From Escallonia rubra (lineage: Eukaryota; Streptophyta; Magnoliopsida; Escalloniales; Escalloniaceae), in the NCBI GenBank assembly GCA_033065855.1, contig JAVXUO010002412.1, positions 62,001 through 126,000 of the forward strand: a stretch of 64,000 bases of DNA, in the 5' to 3' direction. Position 1 is the first letter of the stretch. Each line of letters begins with the position of its first letter. The notes under the pieces were generated by a model. That model was given only the letters and a program-made list of their open reading frames with translations. It was not told the origin of the DNA and made no database searches. Below, piece after piece: positions 43,153 through 54,100 of the stretch. The translations under genes and the position numbers were made by a program.

Positions 43153-46080
43153 ATGGAGGGAGTCTATGAAGAGTTAGACACTGCTAAAGCTGAGATTGAG
43201 AAGCTTAGTGCAGAATATCGAGTCAAAGCAGAACTTTCCGAGAACTTGAGGAGAGCCCATAATGAGCAAGTCATCAAAATTCAAGACCTGAGTTCGAAAC
43301 TTGAGAAGCAAGCACTAGAACTAATGGAAAAGGCAGATGAGATATCTGTTATGAGGCAACGATATGAAGACGTCAATCAGAATATGAAAGAAAAAGAGAC
43401 GATTATCAGGGGTCTTAGTGCTGCAAATGATAGGCTTCGAGTTGATAGTCATGAGAAGCTTAAAAGATGCGAAGAGGAGAACAGAGGGCTGATTTTCTCA
43501 TTAGACGAGGCAAATGTGAAGAATGTGGATCAAGAGCATAAGATTCGTGTACTCGAGGAAGAGATTGAAGGCATTAAGGGAATGCTTTTTCTTTCACAGA
43601 AGAAATGCTCAGAAGCGGAGAAGAGGGCCAAAGCATCCAAAGAGTTGAGACAAAGAGAGGACATGTTACTTAAATTTGAAGAAGAAAATAGGAAGGTTGA
43701 AGACCAGCTAAAATGGAAGAAGGAACAATTTAAGCATCTTGAAGAAGCACATGAGAAACTTAAAGATAACCTCCAAGCCAGGGAGAAAGAGTGGGAGAGG
43801 GAGAGATCTACATTGCTCGATGAGATATCCACACTACATACAAACTTAGACTCTCAAACAAGGATTGCAGCAGATCTTCAAAGTCGATTACAAATCTGCA
43901 ACCAAGCTCTGGCTCACGAGGAGAGCCGAAGAAGGTATCTTGAAGTTCAACTATCAGAATCCAAGACATGCTTTGACAACGTTTTTGCAGAATGTGAGGA
44001 GGCAAAGTTGAACCTTGAGAGCTTGACAGGTCACAGGGATAAAGAAATTGCAACACTGAGGGACTCACTGGGCACAAAGGAGACACTTTGCAAAGAAATG
44101 AAGTACAGTATTGGGAAACTGGAGCAAGATAACCAGGAGCGGAAATTGTCCTTGAAAGAACTCCATGAAGCTCGCATTCAAGAAGCAGGAACTTCTTCTT
44201 TGCTGCCAAAACTCCGTAACAAGCTCAGAGGTTTGGAGCAGATTCATGCTGACTGTTCAGCAAAATTTAAAGGCAAAGAAGCTGAATGGAGTTTTCAAAT
44301 GGAAAAAGTGAGAGACCAAATGAATTGCTGCAGGTCTGAGTTAGAGAGTAAAGATGCAGAGATTAAGGAATTGAGAATGGAGGTGGAAGATTGCAATTCT
44401 CTAGTAGAGCAGCTAGCTTTGTGGAACGAGGAATCTTCTGTGATGTTATTGGTGTTGAAATCAGAATTTATGGAGGCTCAGTTGAAGTTTGCTGATGAAA
44501 AGGCCAATTTGGATATGAAGCTCAAAGGTCTGGAGAAGATTCATGGTAATTGTTTAACTAGACTCAAAGCCAAAGAAGCTGAATGGAGTTTTCCTATGGA
44601 AAAAGTGATAGACGAACTTAATTGTTGCAGGTCTGGTTTAGAGAGTAAAGATGCAAACATTAAGGAATTAAGAATGGAGGCGGAATACTGCAGTTCTGTA
44701 GTAGAGCAGCTAGCTTTACAGAACGAGGAGTCTTCACTCATGTTGTTGGTGCTGAAATCAGAATTCACGGAGGCTCAGTTAAAGCTTACAGATGAAAAGG
44801 CCGAGTTGGATAGGAAACAGATGGAGAGAGAAGAGCATGTTTCTTTTCTAATGAAACAGTTGGAGATGAAGAATGCTGCTCTTTTTGAAGCACAAGCAAC
44901 TTTAGAAGAAGAGCATGAAAAAGTAGCATCGTCATTGGAAAAAGTGGAAACTTTGCATCTTAACGAACAACAGCAGCTCTTAATGCAGGCAGAGCTGCAT
45001 AGACGGAAGGAAATGCTTAAGGAGGAAGTGCTGCAGTTGAAGATTGAATTGAGGAAAGTTAATGATGCCTTGGATAGAGCAAATGATGAACTAGCTCAGA
45101 AATGTTTTGAAGAAAGTGAAGCTGAGTTTGAGTTGCAGATATGGAAGTCTGTTGCTGAACGGTTGAATGCTAGCCTTGAACAAAGCCATCAGATGCGTAG
45201 AGAGGTAGAAGATTCTCTTCTGGCACAAGTGACGGTCGAGGTTACCCTTAATCAACAAAGAGAGAGTCTTGTCCGTGTGTTAGAAGAAAAGGACGGAACA
45301 GTAGGTTGGCTTCAGCAAAGGCTTGTGTCATTGGATCAGCGACTAAAAGGTAACGATCTTCAGAAAGAGAGAGATTTGGCGGAACAAGAGTGGGTTAGAA
45401 AAGAACTTGAAGGAGCCGTTCAAGCACAAGTAGATGCGGAAAGTATCCGTGAGCATGAAAAAAAGAGTCTTCACCAGCTTCTAGAAGAGAAAAACGAGAG
45501 AATTTATGATCTGCAGGAGGAGATTGATCTGCTCCATGAAGCTTGGGAGAAAATTAAAATAGCAGTATTTCTTAAGGAGTTTGAAAGCCAAGAGAAAACG
45601 TTGATGATTGTTGAATCAGAAAATAGTTTAAGTTATTTGCAGCAGAAACTGGAGTTGCAGGAGAAAACAGTGTTTAGTTCAATAGAGGAAGGGGCAAAGA
45701 TAGAAGCTGAATTGGAAGCAAAACAGTTCGAAACAAGATTGAGTAATTCTGATGCTCTTGTAAGAGAGCTTGATTATGATAGAAGAAATACACTTGAAGA
45801 TGTGATGAAGTTGTCATCAGAGAGGGATAACCTGTTCTGTATTATTGAGGGGCTAGCTGACAGGACAGAGAACTTTTCTGTTGAAGACATTCAACTGATG
45901 AGTAGCTTGGGAAAGATAGTGCAGAGTTTTGGCGATTATGACGTGGGGATATACTTGAAAAACGACGATGAACTCTTTGACCCTTCAAAAGAGAACATGG
46001 AAATTCATTCTTCTCCCGTGATAAAGAAAGTTGAAACCATTATTGATGATAGATCCCCATTTAGAACTCTAAACAATTAG
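43153..46080 (+). CDS. Long coiled-coil protein, At4g38062-like
   Basis: A single-exon reading frame of 975 aa. The ATG at 43153 is chosen because MEGVYEELDTAKAEIEKL matches the remembered start of the Arabidopsis At4g38062 family; the five codons before it have only a GTG. The protein is almost entirely charged heptad-type coiled coil, with the conserved block KWKKEQFKHLEEAHEKL (residues about 190-206) and ERSTLLDEISTLHTNLDSQT. A 99-residue segment is duplicated in tandem (residues about 356-454 and 455-553). The C-terminus loses coiled-coil character (DVGIYLKNDDELFDPSKEN). No catalytic motif, signal or membrane segment is seen. Function is unknown; a scaffold or cytoskeletal role is only inferred. 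It is convergent with the methyltransferase gene, 330 bp away. Confidence 0.88.
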   Translation: MEGVYEELDTAKAEIEKLSAEYRVKAELSENLRRAHNEQVIKIQDLSSKLEKQALELMEKADEISVMRQRYEDVNQNMKEKETIIRGLSAANDRLRVDSHEKLKRCEEENRGLIFSLDEANVKNVDQEHKIRVLEEEIEGIKGMLFLSQKKCSEAEKRAKASKELRQREDMLLKFEEENRKVEDQLKWKKEQFKHLEEAHEKLKDNLQAREKEWERERSTLLDEISTLHTNLDSQTRIAADLQSRLQICNQALAHEESRRRYLEVQLSESKTCFDNVFAECEEAKLNLESLTGHRDKEIATLRDSLGTKETLCKEMKYSIGKLEQDNQERKLSLKELHEARIQEAGTSSLLPKLRNKLRGLEQIHADCSAKFKGKEAEWSFQMEKVRDQMNCCRSELESKDAEIKELRMEVEDCNSLVEQLALWNEESSVMLLVLKSEFMEAQLKFADEKANLDMKLKGLEKIHGNCLTRLKAKEAEWSFPMEKVIDELNCCRSGLESKDANIKELRMEAEYCSSVVEQLALQNEESSLMLLVLKSEFTEAQLKLTDEKAELDRKQMEREEHVSFLMKQLEMKNAALFEAQATLEEEHEKVASSLEKVETLHLNEQQQLLMQAELHRRKEMLKEEVLQLKIELRKVNDALDRANDELAQKCFEESEAEFELQIWKSVAERLNASLEQSHQMRREVEDSLLAQVTVEVTLNQQRESLVRVLEEKDGTVGWLQQRLVSLDQRLKGNDLQKERDLAEQEWVRKELEGAVQAQVDAESIREHEKKSLHQLLEEKNERIYDLQEEIDLLHEAWEKIKIAVFLKEFESQEKTLMIVESENSLSYLQQKLELQEKTVFSSIEEGAKIEAELEAKQFETRLSNSDALVRELDYDRRNTLEDVMKLSSERDNLFCIIEGLADRTENFSVEDIQLMSSLGKIVQSFGDYDVGIYLKNDDELFDPSKENMEIHSSPVIKKVETIIDDRSPFRTLNN
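44215..44811 (+). repeat. In-frame 297-bp tandem duplication inside the coiled-coil gene
   Basis: CTCagAGGTtTGGAGcAGATTCATG at 44224 recurs at 44521, an offset of exactly 297 bp or 99 codons. Shared protein landmarks are KEAEWSF, NCCRS, LESKDA, IKELRME and MLLVLKSEF. DNA identity is high enough to be seen by eye along the whole unit. Confidence 0.95.
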
Positions 46081-46410
46081 CTGCAACTGAAAGACCAATC
46101 CTTATATAGCTCATATGCCACAAGTTTGTAGTTCACTATGATATATGTACTGCAATGTTTCGATTACAACGAAGTGTAATCTGTATTTCTGGATTGTACA
46201 TGACTCATGGATATGTTGACAAGTATTTTTCTCTTCCCAGAGTTTTCGTACACACTTCATAGCAAGTTACCTTGTAATCCTGCCTTGTTAAAAGCAGAAA
46301 AGCTGGTTATCATAGAGCAGGTGGGTGGCATAACATAATTATTGTGCACGGAAATGATTATAGAAACCAAGTTTTGATCCATTTAGACCCAATGACGGTG
46401 CAAAAAAGGT

Positions 46411-48118
46411 TTACAACTTGACTTTTCCTGCAAGCATAAACGCTTTGTAGATGACAGGTCTGACCAAGTTCGGTCCTCCCCAAGCATTCTCAAGTTCTTT
46501 AACCACCTCCTCAGATAACAAGTTGACACCTCTTTGCTTAGCGGTGTTAACTGCCGACCACGACCTGAACATCCCAAGAATCCCATCGAATGACAGTCGA
46601 GTTGGTATGTCCAGTAGCAAGGGGTTCCCTTCCGAACCCAGCCCTACATTCTCAAAAGGAAATGGAAGGGTGCGGTAGCCATCAAATAGCCCTTTTGCAT
46701 CTGCGTTCCAGAAAGGAAGAGTAGTGTCAAAGAAGCGCTTCATAATGGGATCAAATTCAGGACTAACTACAATGCCCCCATAGCCCCAGACCGCGAGTAG
46801 GCCTCCAGGTTTTTGCAAGACGCGAGTAACGATATTGTAGAACCTTGGGAGGTCAAACCAGTGCACAGCTTGAGCCACTGTCACCAAATCAACTGAACCC
46901 TCACCACCGATCAAGGTCACTAGTTCATCATCAGACATGGACAGCGGGGTGTGGAGGTATCGAACTCGAGGATGTGGCATGCCACATTTTAACTGAGGTT
47001 CGCTCACATCAGAGCCGATTACTTGGTCATAATACTCAGCAACCTGGTAAGAGAAGATACAGCATTAAATCAGCTACAAGAACATGTAACAAAATGAAGT
47101 TCCAACAGAAATAAGCATTTCAAGGTCAATTCCTAGTTTTGTCATGTTGATTTCTCAAAGATTAAACTATGGGAGGCAGTACTCTGAAAACGCAGATGCA
47201 GTTCATGTCATTAGAATGTTGAACAGTCTAAGCGATTACATGTGTTAAAGCCTGGTGTCTAGCCAAAAGCATGCTCAAGAGGTCAACCTGATGTAAGATC
47301 TCAAATTCCATGTATGGTGGGACTTGAAAACATGCTATATAGAATTAGATTAATCTACATCAAATTAATAGCTTTCTATGCACTTCTGCCACAGTGCGAT
47401 GCCATTCAAAAATTTCAGGACCGATAATTATTTTGCATGAACAGATAATCTGAAAGAAAGAGTATGTCCAACTACAGTACAGTAAGATTGAATTTAGCAG
47501 GGGAAAAGCAGCACAGAACATTGAAGGCCAATTTTGATATTGCTCAGCCAGTATGTTAGTTTGATAAATGCGCGACTAGCCTGGAGAAATTGGCAGAAAT
47601 TTAGAAGCACAAATAGCACTTATTACAAACCAAGAACACAGAGCATTCAGAGAAATCAAATTCCATCTAAAGTTGGAGGTGAAAACATAGTTCTGAACCG
47701 ATGTGGTGCATTGGGGTTTATCAAACGAGAGTTCCAGATAGTAGGAGCTCGATCTAAATCTGCCCATATTCAGAATCCTACCCAAAGGACATCATGGTTT
47801 TACTGTCTGCAAGAATTGCAAGATTCGAACACTCAGTATAGTGAGTTTGGGACCCAAAAAAAAAATAACCAAAAAAAAATCTTGTAGGAAATAAACTCCA
47901 TATGCATGGTTTATGGCTGCATATAAATTACAAATGCATTAGGAGGTATAGAGAGCTGAGAGACTAACACCGAGAGCGGCTTGACCATTGCCGGTGCCGA
48001 CGTCCCAAGCGAGAGCATGAAGAGTGGTCTGAGCAGCCAGCATGGAGTACCATTCCCTTGGATAACAAGGCCTAGCATCCACATATATCTCCGCTTGCTT
48101 ATCGAACAATCCCGCCAT
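46411..48118 (-). CDS. SAM-dependent methyltransferase (Methyltransf_11 / embryo-abundant-like)
   Basis: Two exons, 48118-47969 and 47043-46411, join through a GT-AG intron in phase 0 to give 260 aa, the usual size for this plant group. The first exon carries MAGLFDKQAEIYVDARP and the SAM-binding motif I WDVGTGNGQAALG (residues 38-50). The second has the acidic SAM-ribose position in GSDVS (Asp62) and the motif DLVTVAQAVHWFDLPRFY starting near residue 102, typical of Methyltransf_11 proteins. Plant members are annotated as putative methyltransferases or embryo-abundant protein-like; substrates are unknown, so none is assigned. The tail VRPVIYKAFMLAGKV is family-like. No targeting peptide is evident. 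Confidence 0.9.
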
Positions 48119-48306
48119 CTTCTGCTTCTTCCATCTCTACCTGTATATGTTACTCAGTATATGTAGGTGCCCAAGTCAATGTCACTGTGTGTTTGTGTGT
48201 GTGTGTGAAGAGAGTGGTGCGTCACTGCATGCGTGCAGCGCATTTAGGTTTTTCAACACCAAGAAAAATAGATGAACTTTAGTCTCTCTAAAAACCTATT
48301 CTTTAT

Positions 48307-48451
48307 AACCCAAAGGGTAGTCGAGTTGGCAAGGGACCTCGAGGAATGACCTCGAGGTCCTGAGTTCGATTCTTCCCCCTCCCCCTGCGGGTTATATATA
48401 TATGAAATGCAGTTCTTTCAAATTTTCTATTGGAATTTTTTTTTTTTAAAA
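48307..48451 (+). mobile_element. tRNA-derived SINE with 17-bp target duplication
   Basis: A pol III A box (TAGTCGAGTTGG) is followed by a B box (GAGTTCGATTC) at tRNA-like spacing, then a 3' region ending in T and A runs. The element is flanked by AAAAACCTaTTCTTTAT and AAAAACCTcTTCTTTAT (48290-48306 and 48452-48468), a 17-bp duplication with one mismatch. It sits about 190 bp upstream of the methyltransferase start, outside the coding region. Confidence 0.8.
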
Positions 48452-48835
48452 AAAAACCTCTTCTTTATCTTTTTTTCATCATTTTCTTTCTTTTACAATA
48501 TACACATAATTTCATATATTGTTTTTGTGAGTGGGTGTTTACAGGATTCAAGAGGGATTTTTGATGTACTAAAACTCCTTTAGTGGTTGTTGTATCTTTA
48601 GATTGGAATGCCGTTAATCAAGTGCAAAGTTTGTGGCATATCTTCTTCAAACGAAGCGCGTTTTTGCGTTACTCGACCGAATTCCAGGCTCTTCTAAATC
48701 TTTCTTTGAATAAATTTAAATTATTGGATTAGCTTATTGTTAATTTGATTTGGTATAATTAGTTTGAAAAATCCTATTTTTACATCTTAGGAACAAGAAA
48801 AACTCACTGCGTCCTTTGTGGTAGCAACATTTGAC

Positions 48836-49122
48836 CTAGATCTTGGATGGAAGTTTCCAAGATTTTAACATGTTTGTAAAAGTCCAAGGGAAACTCTTTT
48901 TTTCTTTTCTTGGAAAAGAAGGAGAAAGAGTTCAAATATCAGTGCATCTAGGTGGTGGCTGCATCGACCATGTTACAACTGGATCTTGGATGGAAGTTGC
49001 AAAGTAAGTTTTTAACATGTTTGTAAAAGTCCAAGGGCAACTCTTTTTTATTTTCTAGGAAAAGAGGGAGAAAGAGTTCAAATATCAACCTTCTAGGTGG
49101 CTGCATGGACCATGTTACACCC
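48836..49122 (+). repeat. Tandem duplication, 143-bp unit
   Basis: TCTTGGATGGAAGTT occurs at 48841 and 48984; both copies continue through AACATGTTTGTAAAAGTCCA, GAGAAAGAGTTCAAATATCA and ACCATGTTACA. Divergence is low to moderate. No coding content is seen. Confidence 0.9.
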
Positions 49123-49562
49123 AACTTTGTCTTAGTTTTGCCTAAACTTCACTTCCATTTCTTCATATTTCAGATACTACTCGTTAGGGGTACAACTTAG
49201 ATGGGTTGGGTTGGGTTGAGTTTCAACCCGACCTGAGAAAACCCAACTTTTTAAAAGCCCATCTTAATCCGACTCAACTTGGGCTTTTTACAAAAAAAGT
49301 CCAACCCAAGTAAAAATGCTATGGTTTGGGTTTCAACCCAACCCAACCCACCTAACATCTAATTAAACTTGTCTTTCATTTATGATTGAATAATTTTCCT
49401 CAACGCGTCTCATTATCATAACTCTCATTTGACTTATTAGATAATCCTTTAATCTTTGATAAATGAAAAGTTTCATTTATCTAGTCACAAGATAAATTAA
49501 AACATTATAAAAAAATGTTTCCGAATTAATCACTAAACAACCACTTTGCTTGATCATTAAAG

Positions 49563-49808
49563 ATAACTTGGTTCAGCGGTCCCCAGGATCCTAATCCAGG
49601 TTTTCCACCTGGGTTCAAATCCTACCCGCCGCACTTGTTGGTGGCAAACTTACGTCATCGCCCTGCTTGTGCTCCACACATGGGTCCTTGTGCGCTTCGG
49701 CCCCGACATAGGTGCGGAAATCGGGGGCTCAGATGTATGTGGCGGCCTTGTAGGTTCCCGAGGCGCAATACTCCCTGCCGGTTGGATTAGAGCCTTACGA
49801 GATCTAAC
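49563..49808 (+). mobile_element. SINE-like insertion nested in the hAT element
   Basis: TGGTTCAGCGG followed by GGGTTCAAATCC looks like the A and B boxes of a tRNA-derived SINE, and the downstream GC-rich body (GCGGAAATCGGGGGCTCAG) is unlike its surroundings. No target duplication or tail was found, so this is tentative. Confidence 0.45.
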
Positions 49809-50136
49809 ACTTAATAGATCCCTTCCAACTTTAACTCATCCATGAAAAATTACTATAACACTTAATAGATCCCCTCCAACATTAACAAAAGGTTCCAGTA
49901 TTTTGAAAGCAGAAATAACGTTTAAAAGGGTACAATAACAAATAAGCCAAAAACTAATTTACACCAAGCAAAAAGGGGATATAGCTATACAGTTACTCTC
50001 CAACTTTTCAAGTGTGACTCAATACGACATTGTGTTCAGTGCTACCATTTTTACCATCATATAGTTCTGGTATATGATGGTATGGCATGGCATAGCTTAT
50101 ATGGTGGCCTACCTAAGCTACTAACTTTAGATGCCA

Positions 50137-50690
50137 TTACTGTCCAAGAGACATTAGGAGTGACTCTACCGACTGTCGCGAAAGGGGAGAGAGAGCCTCT
50201 AAGGGATGACTCTTTTGGACGAAGCCCGTCCACGACCCCACGTTCTTGTGGGGCATTTCGTCAAACAGTTGGAGGGCATCTGGAAGATGGCCACATTTGG
50301 CGTACATGTTGAGGAGATTGTTGTGGAGGTAGAGGGAAGAGAGAAGGGCTTGCTTTACGAGTTTGGCGTGCATGGCTTTGTCGTGCCGCAAGTCGTGAGC
50401 TTTGACAAAGGTGCGGAAAATGCGAGAGGCCTTTTCGACTTATGCAGCGGAAGTGAACGAATTGTGTGGTTTAAAGCTGCCAGTAGAAAATTGGCGGCGG
50501 TAAATTCTTGCTACTGAATGTGATATTGTTCTGAGTTGGGATATGACGTTTGGTGGCACCATCTCTGAGCTACTGTTGGCTTCAATCTTTCTAATAGGCA
50601 ACACATTTGTAATTCTGTATGCAGACATCGAACTGGACAGTTCATGTTGTGGAGGCAAGAACAAGCGAGTGGGGGAGAAAGACTTACTAT
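50137..50690 (-). pseudogene. Captured PPR-protein gene fragment
   Basis: On the minus strand, one frame reads EKASRIFRTFVKAHDLRHDK, MHAKLVKQ, YLHNNLLNMYAKCG and ALQLFDEMPHKNV, the unmistakable N-terminal repeat pattern of a PLS-type pentatricopeptide repeat protein. A TAA stop interrupts the same frame just upstream (near 50438-50440), and the frame is lost after NVGSWTGF. Upstream codons (RQFSTGS, SFKPHN) look like the organelle-targeting region of such a protein. Only about 180 of the usual 500-plus codons are present. The fragment lies wholly inside the hAT element, so it was probably captured and moved by it. Confidence 0.75.
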
Positions 50691-51118
50691 TAGCCTGTGT
50701 TTTCGCCGGAGAAGGACGGTGAAGAGGCCGAATTTTGGACCCTAGAAATCCATTTGGGCAAAATTGGTGAGGAGGCCGAATTCGGGAAATGAGAGATTTG
50801 AAGAATGAAAGGGATCTTTGCTGAATTGGTTTTTTTATTGGGTTAGAATGGGTTAGCGTGGTTTTAATGGGTTTAGCCCAATTTACTTCATTTAAACATT
50901 AACCCAACTCAAACCAACCCACTTTTAAATTAATTGGGTTTAATGGGCTAAAGCTTGTCCATATCTGAGCTGGGTTGGTTAAAGCCCATTCTAACCCAGC
51001 CCAAATTGCACCCCTACTACTCGTGTTGATTTTCACGCCACTCCCACTAAGAAGGAAAACACAAAGTAAATATTTATTTCGCAAATCCCTGCATTAGAAG
51101 GTTCACCACATTGGAGAT

Positions 51119-54100
51119 CTTTTTTTCTTTTTTTGGTTAATAAGAGAGTGACATAAATAGAAATTTAAGGATACCGTTTACTGAAGGAGATCATCAATTT
51201 CCTATTCATGACATCTCCATGACTGTCAAATCCATGAAATAGGAAATGCAGCCTGTTTATATACATTTGCCCATACAAAAGACATGTATGAAATTTGAGT
51301 GACTGAGATTACAAAAAGGTTTCACCGATTCAGTCTTGATGTTCCTGCTTTTGGGCATTGCATGCGAAATTTGAGTGCGTGCGTGCTTCCTTCCTTAAGT
51401 AGTCCAGATGCCTTTATTCGCACAAAAGGAGTGAAAATGATAAGATAGAGCAAAAGTCATACATGATCGATGCCACAATATCCAAGATGTCAGCAACTTC
51501 AGATAACTGTAAAAGAAGAAATTTGAATCTGTTAAAACAATAATATGTTTAATTTGTTTTCCAATGGCCCAGGTCACAACTAATAAGAGACCCCTTTCAA
51601 AATCTGAGTAAACATGAATGAAGGGAAAGAGATACTTGTTGATTTACATTTATCCATATCGGCATAAAAGCATGTGATACCAAGTCATGCTGTTAGAGTG
51701 GAGATATTAATAGATAAATGAAAACCTAAATTGATAATGGTAGGGTTGAGAGACATGAAGGATAGATGAGGTAGTATTATAGGCGAGTGTGTACCCCGAA
51801 AGTCAGATATGGGTTCGCAATTAGGTTGGGGAAGATTTATAGGTTTCGTTGGTAAGTTCATGTATAGGCTAAAATATTGGATACTATTTGTCGGGTTTGC
51901 TGAATCACTGTGATTGGATTGAAATGTACTTGTCGAAAGGTGAGGTTATTGCGATGAGTCCATATAAACCATAAGGTAGTAAAGATGTGTACACAAGGGA
52001 GAAGAAGGGTTTTAGTATGTAAAGGTCCACTAATCCATGCTATAAGCCATTCAGTGATGGAGCAATTAAAGTCATTAGTTCGAACTCCTAGGCGGATTCC
52101 ATACCAAATAGGTCGTACCGACCGGCATCAAAGGAAAAGATGATCACTTGTTAAAGGAACTATGTTGCAAAGGGGGCATGTATCGGTACTAGTAATCGCA
52201 AGTCGATTTAAGTTAGTATGTAGAGGTAAGCGATCCCATAGCAGTTGTCATACAAGAAAAATCATTTTTGGTGGTAACGGTAATTTCCAAAGGTTAGTCT
52301 AGTCCTGATTTTAGTATCGAATCCAGCGGGTTACGAGCAACTCTTGTAACCAAATCTGAATATTTTCCCTATTACTCTTCCTTATATATCATTTGGTAGG
52401 CAGAGGCCGCCGTGAACTCTCCATTAGTGGTTTGACCCCATACTTTCAGATCATCAAAATCTTTAGAGGAAATGTAGATGACTAAAATGGCTCGGGAGAT
52501 TTTTGGGGGAAAAAGTTCCGTCAACAGTTTTTTCTATTCCAATTATCATTGCTGATGAGATCACTCACTCTTGTAATTGACATGTCTCGATCACTATTTC
52601 TTTCAAGAATTAAGGATTAAATGTTTAGTATACAATTTTCTTGCCAAAGAGGGGCGTGGGACCCCATTCCTACTTGCCATCGAAGGCTTTGGAGTAAGAC
52701 TTTGCGGTTGGCCAAGATGTTACGCCATCCTAGGAGAAGTTTTCAGTAGTTGGTGAGTTGAAAAAAGTTCTCCAGACACAGTATTTACCCCATAGAACTC
52801 TGGATATCAAATCTTGTGGAGCTTTAGATAACCTCCAGTAATATTTAGCTAGTAAAGCTCGGTTAAAAAGACTAAGATCTTTAAAATTGAGGTCGCCCCT
52901 ATGTTTTACACCACAGAGGGCAAACCGATTGGTCTAGTGTACACTTTTGCGTTCTTCATCGCCAGACCACTAGAAAATTGCTTAGAATATAATTGATTTC
53001 TTCACAGATTGCTTTAGGAAAAAGGCATACTAACATGTGGTAGATTAGAATAGAGGATAGTACTATGTTACAAGAATTGCTCGTTCTGCTTTATTGAGAA
53101 GGCATCCTTTCAAACCTGCACATCGAGCTCGAATTTTTTGTATGATGTCCTGAAAGTACTATTTTCCGTGGGTCATTATGTCAAGAATGCTACCCAAGTA
53201 TCTCCCAAATTTGTCAGATGATTTGAAGTCCAGGATAGATTGGAAATCTTGTCTATCCTCGGCACTAACGTAGGGGCTTGTCGTTCAAGTGGTTTACAAG
53301 TTGATCAAATTTCGAGCAATAGTTGTCCAACAGTCTTTTCACTTCGGAACAAAAGGAATGACTAAGTTTCGTAAAGATTCGTAAGTCATTCTTAAAAAAT
53401 AAATGGTTGATTGGCGGGCTTCGAAGCCCTGCTTTAATTCTAGGCTTAGATCCACTGACATTTGTAGCTGTCAGGGTAGATGAGAAAGCTTATGCACATA
53501 GAATAAACAGACATGGAGAGAGAGGGTCGCCTTACCCTAAGCTAGAGAGAGGTTAGAAATGAGTCATTTGATATCCATTAAGGAGGATTTCATATGAAGT
53601 CTTCTTCGCACAGGTCATTAAAAAGGAGATAATATGCTCCGAGAATTTGAGTTTCTTGAGGACAACTTCTAGAAATACCTAATTTACCAATCATACGCTT
53701 TGATCATGTCCATCTTGAGTGCGCCCATAGTAGTTTTAGATTTCTTACAGGACCGAATATTTCGGACTAGTTCTTGCCAATGAGAATATGTCACAAATAT
53801 TTATGCCCGAAAGAAAGGCATTTTGAAATTCGGAGATGAAGCTTGAAAGATTGGGTTTGATGCGATTGGCTATTATTTTAGCTATGATTTTATAAATGGT
53901 ATTGCATAAACTGCGAAAATCACTAGGTTAGAGGCTTCATTACATTTTGGTATTAATGTTATATAGGTTTTGTCGGCTTCCAATAGCATTTGTCCATAGA
54001 AAAGAAAGGACATGGTTGTAGATATCATAGCTGCAGAAAGAAAGTTCCATCATCATTGGTATACTAAGGGTATGATACCATTAGGTCCTAAAGCTTTGAG

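Larger units (their letters stand above)
49185..51016. mobile_element. hAT element carrying a PPR-gene fragment, perfect 8-bp target duplication
   Basis: Ends TAGGGGTACAA and TTGCACCCCTA form an 11-bp inverted repeat with one mismatch. Both sides carry CTACTCGT (49177-49184 and 51017-51024), an exact 8-bp duplication. Subterminal zones are rich in GGGTTGGGTT/AACCCAACCC, as in other plant hAT elements. No transposase is present. The interior contains a minus-strand PPR fragment (listed separately) and a SINE-like insertion at 49563-49808. Confidence 0.88.

Noticed and set aside
49563-49640. tRNA gene
   Set aside because: A- and B-box motifs are present, but the arms do not fold as a tRNA and the sequence continues into a SINE-like body.
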